The position numbers and the translations under genes are program-made. Positions 28,491 through 40,038 of a DNA stretch of 64,000 nt are shown one piece after another. The stretch's first letter is position 1, and each line of letters begins with the position of its first letter. This DNA is from Rheinheimera pacifica (lineage in GTDB: Bacteria > Pseudomonadota > Gammaproteobacteria > Enterobacterales > Alteromonadaceae), in NCBI RefSeq assembly GCF_024809855.1, contig NZ_JANUEM010000004.1:248001-312000 (forward strand). Reading direction: 5' to 3'. Below the pieces are notes generated by a model, which worked only from the letters and a program-made list of their open reading frames with translations, had not been told where the DNA came from and ran no database searches.

Positions 28491-31400
28491 TTAATTTGCA
28501 GCCGCTGCGGTTACCACGAAACGCCCGGCTGCTGTGCTGGCATACACCGATAAATCATACATTGACTGTGCCGACACCGTTGGCAAGACAAAATCACCGG
28601 CAGCGGTTACCTTAACCTGGTAGCGTAACTCAGTCATTTGCGGGCCAAAACCAGCGTAATACACCACACGGTCTTCACGGATATCAACATAATCAGCACG
28701 CCATACTCCACTTTGGCGTGGCACTGAACTGCGCACCACGGCAAAACCTGCTGGTAGTAAATCCACTACTGCAACATTGTTGTGCCAGCTTTCGGTTAAA
28801 CTGCGCAGGCGCAGGCGCACGGTAAGCTCATCACCTTGTTTTGCGCTGCTAACCACTTTACCTTCGGCGTCAAGATAATCGCGCACAACCTCCAACTGCT
28901 GCGCTACGGCTTTCGTTGGCGCGGTTTTATCAAAACCGGCTTCACTTAAAGCATAAAACAGCTGCTGACTGCTCTCTATCAGTATTTGCTCTGCTGCCGA
29001 GGTAAACGCGGCGCGTGGTATGGCGCTTTGGTTATCGGCCGGTGTTAATACGGTGCGCGCACCTTTGCCATCCAACTGATAAAACTGCGGTGGCGTAGCG
29101 GCCGCTTCTGTTTGCAACTGGCCATAGGCAGACAACGCCAGCACCGTATAGGCTGAGGCTATGGTGTTATAATCGCCCTTAAACACCGGCTGCAATAGCT
29201 GCAAAATGGCTTTACCATCCAGCGCTTTGGCCTGTTCGGCAAAATGGCTGGACAATAAATACACATACTGCGCGTCCAGGCTTAGCTGCGACTGAAACGC
29301 CGGGTTGGCAAAAGGCGGCAGTGGTGTGGTAATACGTGCCAGATAACCGCTTTGCAGTGCTGAGGTTTTACCTAAACGGTAACCGGACAACAAACCACGC
29401 GCCAGCTCCGGCTTTTGCAGCAACTGATAACTGGCGGCAATATAAATAGCGGTAATATCGGCCTGCCAGGCTTGCTTATGTTGTTTTTCCAGCCGCTCGT
29501 GTAATTCAACCAAGTAGTTAGTTGTTACTTCGCCGCTGCGGGTTAGCAGATAAATTGCATTGGCACGCAGCCGGGCCTGATACAAATTAGCACCACTTTG
29601 CCGCGCTACAGTGCGTAAATACTCCAGCCCCTGCCTGTATAGGTAATCCGGCACGGCCAGGCCTTGTTCACGCGCCACCAGCAGAAAATGCATCACATAA
29701 ATACTGGGGAAATCGGCACTGCTGTAGCCACCGGGCCAGAAGCTAAAACCGCCATCGCTTTGCTGGCGCTCAGCCAGTTTTTGTATCAGCACGGCAAATT
29801 TTTCGTTCAGCATAGGCCACTGCGCCTGATACGACGGTTGCTGTACTAAACCCACCCATGGGAACACCTGCGACACCACCTGCTCAGTACAACCGTGCGG
29901 ATATTGCGCCAGATAATCGGTAAAGCTTTCTGCCAGCACCAACGGGTTGGCTGAAGCAACCACATGCTGCCGGGCAAATTCGGTATACAGCGGATAACGG
30001 GTATTAAGTGTCACCGGGCCTTTATCGGCAAAACCAGCCTGTAGCGTGGTGTGGTAATGGCTGGCCGGGCGAATGCTCAGGCTGATACTGCGGCTGGCCT
30101 GTTCGGTCAGTTCACCCTGCTGATAGGTCGCGCTAAAGCTTAAACTGGCCTCGCCTGGTGCGTCACCGGCTTTTAAACGAAAACGTGCACTTTGCTCACT
30201 ATTTTCGCTGATGCTAAGCAGTTGCTCGGTTTTACCCACAGCAATAAGGCTATCGGGCAAAGTAAGCTGCACTTTAATGGCGGCATCCGGGCCCGAGCCT
30301 TTAACACCATTGGCTACCGATACACTGATATCAAACTCATCGCCCGGCGCTGCACTGGTAAGCACATCCGGCGTTAATACAAAGGGGCCACGCACACGTA
30401 AATCCTGGCTGACAGCAGACAGTGCTTCATCGCTTACCGCTACTGCCATCAGTTTTAAGTTACCGCTAAAGCTGGCCGGTACTGTTACCTGCTGGGTGGC
30501 CAGTTCGGTACCGGCTTTTACCACACCCAGCCAGAATACGCCCGGCTGCTCGGCCCTGCGGGCAAAGGGGTTAAGGTTGCTATCCAGCATAGCGGCGGCC
30601 ATAGCACGGCGTGCGCTGTCACCACCTACTCCGGCTAACTGGCGTTTCAGCGCGCTAAATTCCGGCAGGATTAAATCGAGCATTTGCATGCTGCGCACCT
30701 GCAGTGCGCGTTTTTGCAGGTAATGCGATAACGGGTCGGGTAATTCGTAAGCCGCTACCTGTAAAATGCCCTGATCCACGCCATATAGCAGTAAGTCGGC
30801 CGGACGGTCGGTTTTATAGCCCAGCGTAAAGGCTTTACCGGGGCGCACTTCTTGCGGTGCTACCAGGCTAATATCCAGTTCACGCTTGCTGCGGTCAATA
30901 TTAAACGGCACTACGGCGTAACTTAGCGGGCTGACAAAAAGTGCATCTGAATCGGCACCGCGTACAAAGCTAACGTTGATATAAGCATTACCTTCAATGC
31001 CCTCTGGCAGCACGATATGCTGAATACTGCTGGTGGTGTCGGCGGTAAACCAGCTAAAGGCATGCACTTTATCGCTTTCAATGCTTATTAAGCCACTGCC
31101 GGTATAAGGTGCAGTGATATTCAGCTCAATACGCTCACCGGCTTTATAATCGGCTTTATCCAACCGTACGTTAAGCGCAGCGTTTTTCTCCAGCATAGCG
31201 CTGATATTACCGGCGCCTATTACACTAAACGCCACTTTCCCCAGCAGTTGCTCACCTTTTAACAGCTGTAGTTCAAAATCACCGGCGGTGTCGGTTGGCA
31301 ACTGATATTCAGTGCCCTGTGTGGCAATACTGAAAGCGGCCTCATTTAGTGTTAGCTCCTGCACTATGCTCTGATACTGATAAGTGCCATCGTTTTGTTT

Positions 31401-34313
31401 AACCAAGCTCGACAACGGCCGTTTTTCTACCAGTTTCAGTGTTAATTCATTCAGTGCTATCTGCTCCAGGCTGTTATTAATGGCAATAAACTGCAAACTA
31501 CGGCTTTGCTGCCTTTTCAGGTAGCTAAGCTCGCCATCACTTTTAACTCCTACCAGCTCATTTAATGGCGACACCAGCGCACTACGCCGGTTTTGTACAC
31601 TCTTGCCCCCGCCGCCATCAAAGCCTTCGGTGGTTAACACCAGCCGGTAAGTACCGCCGCTATATTGCTCAAGCGGCAGCGTGAAACTGGCTTTGCCATC
31701 GGCGTCGGTTTGCTGCTCATCCAGGTTCTGCCGAATGCTGTTGCTGTTAAGCTGCTGCTCCTGCGGGGCAATAAAACGATAATCTTTATAGGCATCAAAG
31801 CTAAAACCGGCCGGGATCAGCTCAAATCTGGCAGTTACCCGGCGCTGCTGTGCCGGGGTGCCAAACAGGTTGTCCAGTTGTACCTGTGCTACTAAGTTTT
31901 GCGGCGACAACCAGCCTTTGCCCTGCTGGTTAAAACTACTGCTGATTTTCAGCGTATCAGGCTGAAACTCTTCCACGACAAAGCTAACCGAACCTAGGTG
32001 CCGTTCAGTATTGCCTTTGCTATCCAGCAGGCTGATATTGGCATAATAATTACCGGTATCGCTGTGCGGCTGGGTATCCAGGCTAAAAGTGTGCATACCC
32101 CGGCCGGTTAAGCTGAAGTTTTGCTGCCAGAACGTGCTGCCACGCGGCCCCTGCACCTGTATTTTTAACGGCAGCTTTTGCTCAGCCAATGATAAATCGT
32201 TGTGGCGGATAATCGCAGCCAGTTGCACTTGTTCACCTGGCCGGTATATACCTCTGTCACTGAACATATAAGCACTTAAGGCTTTGGCGCTGTTTTCATC
32301 CTGATAACGGCCACTGGTATTAAATTTAGAATAATCCAGTTGACGGCTGTATCTGTCATACGGAATAAAGCTGCTATCCGTTACGCCATTACTGCTACGG
32401 CTAACCAGGTACACCACCGGTTGTTTTTCACGCACAAAACCGGTGGTTTTATTCAGGTTTACGCTGCCCTGGGCATTGGTGGTACCACTTAACACCGCTA
32501 CACCATTTTTGCCAAGCAGTTCAACTTTAGCTCCGGCTACCGGCTTGCCGTCGGCCACCGACATGACAAATACCTGCTGGCTGCTATCGCTGTTATGCTT
32601 TACCAGTAAGCCTAAATCGGTTACCAGCACCACCCGTTTATCCAGTTGCTGGCCTTCGCTTTTCGGCCGGGCTGGGTCAAACTCGGTTAACTGAATAAAA
32701 AACACTCCCATGCCCGCTTCAGCCAGGTAGGGTTTTAATGCTAAAGACAGGTAGTTCGCCTGTTTCGCATGGCTGTTAGCCAGAGTAAAGGTTTTCTCGT
32801 AGCTGCTGCTGATATTACTTTCATCAAAGTTGTAGTTGTAAAAATAAGGCTGGCTGATGTCGCCGCCAGTCTGGCTGATAAAGTGATTTAGCTCACCCGG
32901 TAGCAATTTATGCAACTTTACCCGCACGCCCTTAACACCACGGCTAAGCAACTGCAGGGTTTGCTCGCCACTTAACGTTAACATGGCACCTTCACCCACT
33001 ATTCTGGCTTCTTTCGGGTACTGTGGCGCCTGCACCACGGCGCGATACTCACTGGCCAGGGTAAAATCACTGGCCGATAACAAACCTTTAGCCACACTAA
33101 CAAACAAGCTTTGGCCTGGTGGTACATCCAGCTTAATGCTAAAAGCACTGTCGTGCTGCTCTGGTGTAGGCATCAGCTCAAAGCTGTGCAGGCTGGCCTG
33201 CTGTAATACACTGCTGCTTACTTCGCCCGGTGCCCAATAGTTAGAGTTACGCTGTGGGTGCTTTGGCAATACATAGAGTTTTAGTTTGTTTTGCAGCTCG
33301 GTGCGGCTGATACGATCAGTAAAACTTAACAGCAGCATTTGCTCTGGTTCTTGCGCTGGTGTGCGAATAATATCAGTGCGCAGCTCTTCTACCTTTAAAA
33401 AGCTGGTTTTATCCGGCACTAACAGCTGCTGGCTGTTTTCCTCGCGGGTTTTACCACTGCCGTTTTGTGCTTTTACCCCTGTTTTTAACAACACAGTTAA
33501 ATATTGTTCGCGCTCTGGCAGGGTTAATGCTGCAGATTGCAGATAAATTTCACGGCCGCTTTTATCGGCACTAAGCGTAAAATCAAGCGGTTTGCCTTTA
33601 CTGCGAATATCGCCACCATCAGGACGCATGGTCATCGACAACTGGCTTTTTACGCTGTCGATATCTACCGGATGGCTGAAATTCAATGTAGCGACTATTT
33701 GCCGCGTGGCTTGCTCAGTGGGGTGTTGATAAAAGCGCAAGCGGTTAATAGCGCCGGTAAGTGGCACAGTATCAAAACGATATTGTTGCTCTGCCAATAA
33801 AGTACCGGCGGCAAAAATACTTTTGTCCAGCGTGATCTTGTACTGCTGCCCGGCTGGCCAAGCCTGCAGTGGCGTAAAAGTTAAAGTGTTGTCATCCAGC
33901 CAAAGCCACTTACCATCAATAGCCGGGGTTAAGCTAACGCCTTCGGTTAGTACCTCGCCAATTAAATCCAGCTTTGCTGCAGAAAGCTGCGGCACCGGAG
34001 CAATACGCCCGGCCTGATCGCTCATATCATAGTTAAACTGCAACCGCACAGCAGTAGGCTGCTCCACGTTGTCCTGATAATGTCCCAGTGCCGGGCTTTG
34101 CACTGTTGCCTTTACCTTCAGCGGTTTGGGTAGTTGCTGATAATAGTAATAACCCGCAACAGCGGCACCAATAAGCACCAATACCGCCGCTACAGCCCCC
34201 CAGAATCTGGCCGGACGCTGTTTTACATAGCTGCAAAGCCGATGCAGCCAATCAGGAGCAATCCAGTTTACTGAGCCGAAAATTTTACGCATAAATGAAG
34301 CTGAGGCAGGCAT
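28491..34313 (-). CDS. yfhM: Bacterial alpha-2-macroglobulin (YfhM-like)
   Basis: 1940 aa, longer than E. coli YfhM (about 1650). AAGGA supports the start. Instead of a lipobox it has an N-terminal transmembrane anchor (FWGAVAAVLVLIGAAVAGYY). The rest is periplasmic MG domains, including the MG2-type segment SDRGIYRPGEQVQLAAIIRH, the bait/thiol-ester part with YPHGCTEQVVSQVF (CxEQ thioester near residue 1470), and the alpha-alpha-toroid thioester domain. It is thought to trap proteases that breach the outer membrane, with PbpC repairing the wall. Confidence 0.94.
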   Translation of the reverse strand: MPASASFMRKIFGSVNWIAPDWLHRLCSYVKQRPARFWGAVAAVLVLIGAAVAGYYYYQQLPKPLKVKATVQSPALGHYQDNVEQPTAVRLQFNYDMSDQAGRIAPVPQLSAAKLDLIGEVLTEGVSLTPAIDGKWLWLDDNTLTFTPLQAWPAGQQYKITLDKSIFAAGTLLAEQQYRFDTVPLTGAINRLRFYQHPTEQATRQIVATLNFSHPVDIDSVKSQLSMTMRPDGGDIRSKGKPLDFTLSADKSGREIYLQSAALTLPEREQYLTVLLKTGVKAQNGSGKTREENSQQLLVPDKTSFLKVEELRTDIIRTPAQEPEQMLLLSFTDRISRTELQNKLKLYVLPKHPQRNSNYWAPGEVSSSVLQQASLHSFELMPTPEQHDSAFSIKLDVPPGQSLFVSVAKGLLSASDFTLASEYRAVVQAPQYPKEARIVGEGAMLTLSGEQTLQLLSRGVKGVRVKLHKLLPGELNHFISQTGGDISQPYFYNYNFDESNISSSYEKTFTLANSHAKQANYLSLALKPYLAEAGMGVFFIQLTEFDPARPKSEGQQLDKRVVLVTDLGLLVKHNSDSSQQVFVMSVADGKPVAGAKVELLGKNGVAVLSGTTNAQGSVNLNKTTGFVREKQPVVYLVSRSSNGVTDSSFIPYDRYSRQLDYSKFNTSGRYQDENSAKALSAYMFSDRGIYRPGEQVQLAAIIRHNDLSLAEQKLPLKIQVQGPRGSTFWQQNFSLTGRGMHTFSLDTQPHSDTGNYYANISLLDSKGNTERHLGSVSFVVEEFQPDTLKISSSFNQQGKGWLSPQNLVAQVQLDNLFGTPAQQRRVTARFELIPAGFSFDAYKDYRFIAPQEQQLNSNSIRQNLDEQQTDADGKASFTLPLEQYSGGTYRLVLTTEGFDGGGGKSVQNRRSALVSPLNELVGVKSDGELSYLKRQQSRSLQFIAINNSLEQIALNELTLKLVEKRPLSSLVKQNDGTYQYQSIVQELTLNEAAFSIATQGTEYQLPTDTAGDFELQLLKGEQLLGKVAFSVIGAGNISAMLEKNAALNVRLDKADYKAGERIELNITAPYTGSGLISIESDKVHAFSWFTADTTSSIQHIVLPEGIEGNAYINVSFVRGADSDALFVSPLSYAVVPFNIDRSKRELDISLVAPQEVRPGKAFTLGYKTDRPADLLLYGVDQGILQVAAYELPDPLSHYLQKRALQVRSMQMLDLILPEFSALKRQLAGVGGDSARRAMAAAMLDSNLNPFARRAEQPGVFWLGVVKAGTELATQQVTVPASFSGNLKLMAVAVSDEALSAVSQDLRVRGPFVLTPDVLTSAAPGDEFDISVSVANGVKGSGPDAAIKVQLTLPDSLIAVGKTEQLLSISENSEQSARFRLKAGDAPGEASLSFSATYQQGELTEQASRSISLSIRPASHYHTTLQAGFADKGPVTLNTRYPLYTEFARQHVVASANPLVLAESFTDYLAQYPHGCTEQVVSQVFPWVGLVQQPSYQAQWPMLNEKFAVLIQKLAERQQSDGGFSFWPGGYSSADFPSIYVMHFLLVAREQGLAVPDYLYRQGLEYLRTVARQSGANLYQARLRANAIYLLTRSGEVTTNYLVELHERLEKQHKQAWQADITAIYIAASYQLLQKPELARGLLSGYRLGKTSALQSGYLARITTPLPPFANPAFQSQLSLDAQYVYLLSSHFAEQAKALDGKAILQLLQPVFKGDYNTIASAYTVLALSAYGQLQTEAAATPPQFYQLDGKGARTVLTPADNQSAIPRAAFTSAAEQILIESSQQLFYALSEAGFDKTAPTKAVAQQLEVVRDYLDAEGKVVSSAKQGDELTVRLRLRSLTESWHNNVAVVDLLPAGFAVVRSSVPRQSGVWRADYVDIREDRVVYYAGFGPQMTELRYQVKVTAAGDFVLPTVSAQSMYDLSVYASTAAGRFVVTAAAAN

Positions 34314-34517
34314 AACCAGTCCTTGTTAACGGGGGTGTCGTTGCTCGGGTGTGAGTGCCGAGTATAAGCGACGAAAATTAATCACTGATGAACTATAGCA
34401 GGTTGAAGCGAAACATATGGTTAATATTGTAAATTTTCAGATACTTAACTGCTAGACCTAACCACGGCTATTAGTATAAAGTAGCGAGAAAGCTTCCCTC
34501 TTAAAACAGGAGCATAA

Positions 34518-35063
34518 ATGCTTGAACTTCTAACTCCACGCCTTCGCTTGCGCCAAATTTCCGTAACCGATTGGCCGTTATTTGTCAGGTTACACCAGGA
34601 ACACGATATTATTCGTTACGTATTTGACGAGCCCTCGCTGGAGGAAATTACCGCAAAATTCAGGGTTTTATTGCCGGCATGGCAAGCCAGGCCACGGCAA
34701 TGGTTATGTTTGATTGTCTGCTGTATAACAAGCGGTACACCGTTGGGAACTATGGCATTTATTATCACTGATGCCAAGCATAATAGCGCAGAGTTTGGCT
34801 ATATGTTCTTACCTGAGCATTTTGGTAAAGGCTATGCAACAGAAGCCTTATTAGCCACAAAACAATTTGCTTTTTCATTAGGTCTAACTCAACTACAGGC
34901 AACAGTAACTGAAGGTAATACAGGCTCATGCCGTGTATTAGAGAAATGTGGTTTTGTACTGAGTAAACGCATTGAGCAAGCTTATAGTATTAATAATACA
35001 TTATATGATGACCTGATCTACACCTGCCACAATGACGAACCGGCTATACCTGTAGCGGAATAA
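34518..35063 (+). CDS. GNAT N-acetyltransferase (RimJ/RimL type)
   Basis: 181 aa; AGGAG precedes the ATG. Acetyltransf_3 layout: LLTPRLRLRQISVTDWPLF at the start, FGYMFLPEHFGKGYATEALLA for acetyl-CoA binding (Q/RxxGxG/A variant FGKGYA), and VTEGNTGSCRVLEKCGFV near the end. The acceptor (protein N terminus, amino acid or drug) is unknown. Single gene with flanking gaps. Confidence 0.9.
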   Translation: MLELLTPRLRLRQISVTDWPLFVRLHQEHDIIRYVFDEPSLEEITAKFRVLLPAWQARPRQWLCLIVCCITSGTPLGTMAFIITDAKHNSAEFGYMFLPEHFGKGYATEALLATKQFAFSLGLTQLQATVTEGNTGSCRVLEKCGFVLSKRIEQAYSINNTLYDDLIYTCHNDEPAIPVAE

Positions 35064-35102
35064 CTGCCGGCAACAAGTATAACCATAGCCTTCAACCCAG
35101 AG

Positions 35103-35145
35103 CAGCTAATGCAGCCCAAACCAGCTTTTGGCTTGGGCGCAGCTG
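35103..35145. other. Nested inverted repeats in the GNAT-PAS intergenic gap
   Basis: CAGCT...AGCTG encloses GCCCAA...TTGGGC, giving a stem-loop 40 bp past the GNAT stop. There is no T run after it on the plus strand, so a terminator role is only possible. Confidence 0.35.
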
Positions 35146-35308
35146 TAATCAAATCCTGTTGCTGCATGATTAAAAATTTAACACAAAAAATAATATTGCT
35201 GACACTGCGCCAATCCTGCAAACCTTACGTAAATAAAAAGTAATTTAACACATTGAATTGGTAAGGTTAGTAGCCTACATTCAAAGAATGGATTACAGAG
35301 GTGTTGCT

Positions 35309-37063
35309 ATGTTAGGAATAAATTCTGCTGCTGACGATATTATATCTGCCATTAACAGTTCACAGGCCGTAATACAATTTGATCTGGATGGCCAGATTAA
35401 AACAGCCAATGCTAATTTCCTGCAATTAATGGAATACAATTTAGCGGAAGTAGCAGGCAAGCATCACAGCATATTTTTAGACCCCCACGACAGCCAAAGT
35501 GCACAATATAAACAATTTTGGCAACAGCTGCGCAGCGGCATGGCACAAACCGCAGAATTTAAACGCCGTACTAAAAGCGGCGGCACAGTATGGATCCAGG
35601 CGTCTTATACGCCAATCCTGCGGCGTGGCAAAGTAGAGCGAATTATTAAATTTGCCAGTGATATCACCCAACAAGTCATGGCACGTTCAAGGCTGGAGTC
35701 ACAAATTCAGGCTATACACCGGGCTCAGGCCGTTATTGCTTTTAATACCGATGGCATTATTGATGATGCCAATGATAACTTTCTGCAGCTAATGGGCTAC
35801 TCTCTGACAGAGATCCGCGGTAAACACCATAAAATCTTTGTTTCTGCCGATGAGGTAAACAGCGCAGCCTATCAAAAATTCTGGCAGAAACTACGGGAAG
35901 GCACTTATCAAACCGCCGAGTACCGCCGCTATGGTAAAAATGGTAAAGAAGTGTGGATCCATGCTACCTACAACCCGATAACCTCTCCCGACGGCAAGGT
36001 TATACAAATTATTAAGTTTGCCAGCGACATTACACAGGAGGTTAAACAGCGTAATGAGTTTCAGCTACTTTCACTGGTAGCCAATGAAACAGACAATGCT
36101 GTAATCATTTCCAATAGTGACAGGCATATTCAATATGTTAACCGTGGTTTCGAGTGTATGACAGGTTTTAACGCAGCGGAAGTATCCGGCCATAAAGCTA
36201 AAGAGTTTCTGATAGGCCCCCGAACCAATGCTGACACCTATAAAAGAATGGAGGCAGAGCTTGAAGCGCCCAATGCATTTTATGACGAAATTGAAATTCA
36301 CTGTAAAAATGGCGCAAGCCTGTGGATTTCTGTAACCAGTAATCCGGTTATTGATAAAAACGGCAAACATACCGGCTATATTGCTATTTTGGCTGATATC
36401 ACCAGCGTAAAAACCGCCGCCATGGAGTCGGAAACCCGGCTTGACACCATCGGACAGTCACAATTGATTATTGAATGGGATATGGCTGGAAAAGTAAGCG
36501 AAGTAAATGGTTATCCTGATAAAATTCCTGGCATGTCTTTAGCGCAGTTTCGCCCGCTAATACGCAGTTGGCAGGAGTATTTATCTGAAGCTCAACAAAA
36601 ATCCATGCTGCAGGGTAACAGTATCAGTAAAGAACAATGCTTTAAAACGCAGCAGAAGGAAATCTGGATCGGCTGTACTTACAGTGCAGTAAAAGATCCC
36701 TACGGCAATATTGCAAAAATTATTCTTTACGGCACCGATATTACTGAGCGCTTGCTGGTAGTAAAACAATCAGAGCAGGTTATGGCTGAACTGGTTAAAT
36801 CAGGTGCCAATATTAACCAAATTGTATCGACCATTAATGCCATTGCAGACCAAACCAACTTACTGGCTTTAAATGCTGCTATAGAAGCCGCCCGTGCCGG
36901 TGATGCCGGGCGTGGCTTTTCTGTAGTGGCCGACGAGGTAAGAAACCTGGCATCAAAAGCCAGTTCATCAGCCAGTGAAATTAATACTGTAGTCAGTAAA
37001 AACCAGACCCTGCTACAAGATTTAGCCAATACCCTGAATACGCTAAACAGCAAAAGTAACTAA
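35309..37063 (+). CDS. Soluble multi-PAS protein with a short MCP signalling domain
   Basis: 584 aa from the ATG at 35309 (AGAGGT upstream). No membrane segments. Three clear PAS-PAC units (about 8-125, 128-247, 253-373) and a weaker fourth (about 378-480) are followed by only about 100 residues of MCP signalling domain, which hold the conserved hairpin tip ([34 protein letters not shown]). PAS1 and PAS2 are close repeats of each other ([19 protein letters not shown]). This is the architecture of cytosolic redox/oxygen or BdlA-like receptors. The shortened coiled coil lacks the usual methylation helices. Confidence 0.9.
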   Translation: MLGINSAADDIISAINSSQAVIQFDLDGQIKTANANFLQLMEYNLAEVAGKHHSIFLDPHDSQSAQYKQFWQQLRSGMAQTAEFKRRTKSGGTVWIQASYTPILRRGKVERIIKFASDITQQVMARSRLESQIQAIHRAQAVIAFNTDGIIDDANDNFLQLMGYSLTEIRGKHHKIFVSADEVNSAAYQKFWQKLREGTYQTAEYRRYGKNGKEVWIHATYNPITSPDGKVIQIIKFASDITQEVKQRNEFQLLSLVANETDNAVIISNSDRHIQYVNRGFECMTGFNAAEVSGHKAKEFLIGPRTNADTYKRMEAELEAPNAFYDEIEIHCKNGASLWISVTSNPVIDKNGKHTGYIAILADITSVKTAAMESETRLDTIGQSQLIIEWDMAGKVSEVNGYPDKIPGMSLAQFRPLIRSWQEYLSEAQQKSMLQGNSISKEQCFKTQQKEIWIGCTYSAVKDPYGNIAKIILYGTDITERLLVVKQSEQVMAELVKSGANINQIVSTINAIADQTNLLALNAAIEAARAGDAGRGFSVVADEVRNLASKASSSASEINTVVSKNQTLLQDLANTLNTLNSKSN

Positions 37064-37087
37064 ACACCTTAGTATTGTTTAGTTACT
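37055..37087. terminator. 12-bp perfect inverted repeat across two convergent stop codons
   Basis: AGTAACTAAACA and TGTTTAGTTACT flank a 9-nt loop. Each arm carries the last two codons (Ser-Asn) and stop codon of one of the two convergent genes. It would fold in either transcript but lacks a clear T tract. Confidence 0.5.
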
Positions 37088-39370
37088 GCGGTTTTTGGCT
37101 TTCGGTGCCACTTTATTTGCTCCGGTGGCCGGTTGACTAAATGGCTTTTTGCCTTGCTTGCCACTCTCGTTACGCCTCGCAATAGCTTTTGCCGCCGGGT
37201 TTAAGCCGGTGTGGCGGCTTAGCGCCGGTTGGCCACCTTTTTGTGGCTTTTTAAACTGCTCATCTTTGCCCTCTTCCGGCACTAAACAGCCTTTACTGCG
37301 GCCAATTAAGTGCTTTAAGCCCATTTTAATTAAAGCTTCACGAATTTGCGGCCAGCCTTTAGGGTCATGATAGCGCAGTATGGCTTTGTGCAGGCGGCGC
37401 TGGCGCTCGCCTTTAGGCACCGCTACCACTTCGTCATTGGCTTTATTGATGTTTTTCAGCGAGTTCATTTCTGTGTGGTAAATGGTCGTCGCGTTCGCCA
37501 TTGGGCTGGGGTAAAAGTTTTGTACCTGATCAAGTTTAAAATCACGCTCTTTTAACCATAGCGCCAGGTTAATCATATCCATATCAGTAGTACCCGGATG
37601 GGCAGCAATAAAATACGGAATTAAAAACTGCTGTTTACCGGCTTCTTTACTAAAGCGGTCAAACATTTCCTTAAACTTGTCATAAGCGCCCATACCCGGC
37701 TTCATCATTTTCGACAGTGGGCCAGTTTCGGTATGCTCTGGTGCTATTTTTAAATAGCCGCCGACATGGTGCTGCACCAGTTCGCGCACATAGTTAGGAT
37801 CTTCCACCGCCAGGTCGTAGCGCACGCCTGATGCCACCAGTACTTTTTTAATACCGGGTAATGTGCGTGCCTCGCGGTATAACTCTACCGTCGGGCTTTG
37901 GTCGGTGTCCATATGCTCGCAGATGGTCGGGTACACACAGCTTGGCCTGCGGCAGGTTTGCTCAGCTTTGGGGTTTTTACAGTTTAAACGGTACATATTG
38001 GCCGTTGGGCCGCCCAAATCGGATATCACGCCGGTAAAACCCGGTACTTTGTCGCGAATATCCTTAATTTCCTGCATGATCGATTCTTTCGAGCGGCTTT
38101 GGATAATACGGCCTTCATGCTCGGTAATAGAGCAAAACGAGCAACCACCAAAGCAGCCGCGCATTATATTCACCGAGGTTTTGATCATCTCGTAGGCCGG
38201 AATTTTTTCCTTGCCATACACCGGGTGCGGCACACGCTGATATGGCAGACCAAACACCAAATCCATCTCTTCAGTAGACAGCGGAAACGCCGGCGGGTTA
38301 ACCCAGATATGCCGGTCACCATGGCGCTGCATTATTGCACGGGCACAGCCGGGGTTGGTTTCCTGGTGCAATATGCGCGAAGCATGGGCGTACAGCGGTT
38401 TATTTACGCTTACCTGCTCAAAGGCAGGCAGCTTAACGTAAGTTTGCTCCCACGGTTTTTGCCGTGGTGGTTGCACTAAAACTGGTTTAGCTTCCACCTC
38501 TTGCGGCTTGCTTAAATCAATACCGGCTTTGGCAAATTCCGAGTAACTGCTACAACCAACGTCATCGGCACCATAAGGGTTGCTGATCGGATCAATTTTG
38601 CCGATTTTATCCAGCGCAGTAGAATCCACGCCACGCCAGCCCGGTAAGGGCTCTTTGCGGATCACAGCAGTACCGCGTACATCCTGGATTTCACTGATAG
38701 GCACACCGGAAGCAATACGGTGCGCCACTTCAACCAAAGGCCGCTCAGCATTGCCGTAAATTAAAATATCAGCCTTGGCGTCAAAGATTACCGAACGGCG
38801 CACTTTTTCAGACCAGTAATCATAGTGCGCAATACGGCGCAGGCTGGCTTCTATACCACCAATAATTACCGGTACGTCTTTATAGGCTTCTTTACAGCGC
38901 TGGGTGTATACCGTTACGGCTCTGTCTGGCCGCTTACCGCCAATATCACCGGCGGTGTAAGCATCGTCGTGGCGCAGCTTTTTATCGGCGGTGTAGCGGT
39001 TAATCATCGAGTCCATATTACCGGCCGATACACCGTAAAACAGGTTAGGCTTACCCAGACGCATAAAATCGTCTTTGCTGTGCCAATCCGGCTGGCAAAT
39101 AAGCCCTACGCGGTAGCCCTGGGCTTCTAACATGCGCCCGACTACCGCCATACCGAAGCTGGGGTGATCAACGTAAGCATCGCCTACTACCAAAATAACA
39201 TCGCAGCTGTCCCAGCCAAGTACATCCATTTCCTTGCGCGACATTGGTAAAAATGGTGCCGTGCCATAGCATTCAGCCCAGTATTTCGGATAGCTGAATA
39301 AGTCACGCTCAGGCGCCATACGTGCTACAGGGGCAGATTTGCGGGAAACGGTAGTAGCAACAGTGGACAT
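37079..39370 (-). CDS. ygiQ: YgiQ-family radical SAM protein
   Basis: 763 aa. The UPF0313 N terminus ([31 protein letters not shown]) is a B12-binding-like region. The radical-SAM cluster motif is CFGGCSFC near residue 410 (CxxxCxxC), followed by the C-terminal DUF3362-type domain and a basic, low-complexity tail. The reaction is unknown. The start could also be the internal Met at codon 18. Confidence 0.95.
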   Translation of the reverse strand: MSTVATTVSRKSAPVARMAPERDLFSYPKYWAECYGTAPFLPMSRKEMDVLGWDSCDVILVVGDAYVDHPSFGMAVVGRMLEAQGYRVGLICQPDWHSKDDFMRLGKPNLFYGVSAGNMDSMINRYTADKKLRHDDAYTAGDIGGKRPDRAVTVYTQRCKEAYKDVPVIIGGIEASLRRIAHYDYWSEKVRRSVIFDAKADILIYGNAERPLVEVAHRIASGVPISEIQDVRGTAVIRKEPLPGWRGVDSTALDKIGKIDPISNPYGADDVGCSSYSEFAKAGIDLSKPQEVEAKPVLVQPPRQKPWEQTYVKLPAFEQVSVNKPLYAHASRILHQETNPGCARAIMQRHGDRHIWVNPPAFPLSTEEMDLVFGLPYQRVPHPVYGKEKIPAYEMIKTSVNIMRGCFGGCSFCSITEHEGRIIQSRSKESIMQEIKDIRDKVPGFTGVISDLGGPTANMYRLNCKNPKAEQTCRRPSCVYPTICEHMDTDQSPTVELYREARTLPGIKKVLVASGVRYDLAVEDPNYVRELVQHHVGGYLKIAPEHTETGPLSKMMKPGMGAYDKFKEMFDRFSKEAGKQQFLIPYFIAAHPGTTDMDMINLALWLKERDFKLDQVQNFYPSPMANATTIYHTEMNSLKNINKANDEVVAVPKGERQRRLHKAILRYHDPKGWPQIREALIKMGLKHLIGRSKGCLVPEEGKDEQFKKPQKGGQPALSRHTGLNPAAKAIARRNESGKQGKKPFSQPATGANKVAPKAKNRSN

Positions 39371-39507
39371 AAATTAAGCACCAGAGCGGAACAAGGGCGC
39401 GTATTATACAAGGAGTATTAGGGAAAGGCGAATGGTGCCCTGAGCGATCGTCTTTTACTCATGAAAACATATGTCGATAAACAGCAGCCCCGCATAACAT
39501 GCGCCAA

Positions 39508-39819
39508 CTAAACACTGCCGGCTGTTTCTATCACTAAAATCCGTGCTTCACCTACCGGATGCGCAACATGCTCGCAGCCGATACCGGCATAAAAAATATC
39601 ACCGGCCTGTAACCGGCTAACCTGCTCTAAGCCAGCTTCGCGGTAATGCATATCTACTATGCCATCCAGCACAACAAATACTTCTTCACCGTCATTGATA
39701 TGCCATTTGTACGGCTTATTAGTCCAGTGCAGCCGGGTAGTAATGCCATTCATACTGGCAATATCCAACGCGCCCCAGGCACGGCTGGCGGTAAAATCTT
39801 TACTGCGGATTATTTTCAT
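39508..39819 (-). CDS. Small cupin-domain protein
   Basis: 103 aa; AAAGG supports the start. A single cupin barrel with metal-site-like residues in TRLHWTNKPYKWHINDGEEVFVVLDG and YAGIGCEHVAHPVG. It may be a metal-binding enzyme or a sugar sensor; nothing narrower can be said. It stands alone. Confidence 0.85.
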   Translation of the reverse strand: MKIIRSKDFTASRAWGALDIASMNGITTRLHWTNKPYKWHINDGEEVFVVLDGIVDMHYREAGLEQVSRLQAGDIFYAGIGCEHVAHPVGEARILVIETAGSV

Positions 39820-40038
39820 TGTTTACCTTTATTTGTACTTATACACCCTTCTTACCAGCCTGTTAGGGTGTAAATGCAATTACCTGGTTCGGAGCCAGAC
39901 AATAAACAACTAACGCCGGAAAATAAACCCTGCTTTGCAGTGTTTTTGCTTCTTTGCCAGCAGCAAAGGTGGCAGTATGAGCGCAATCAAAGTGTTTAAT
40001 AATTAAACATGAGCTGATTTAACCTCGGGAGGCCCACT

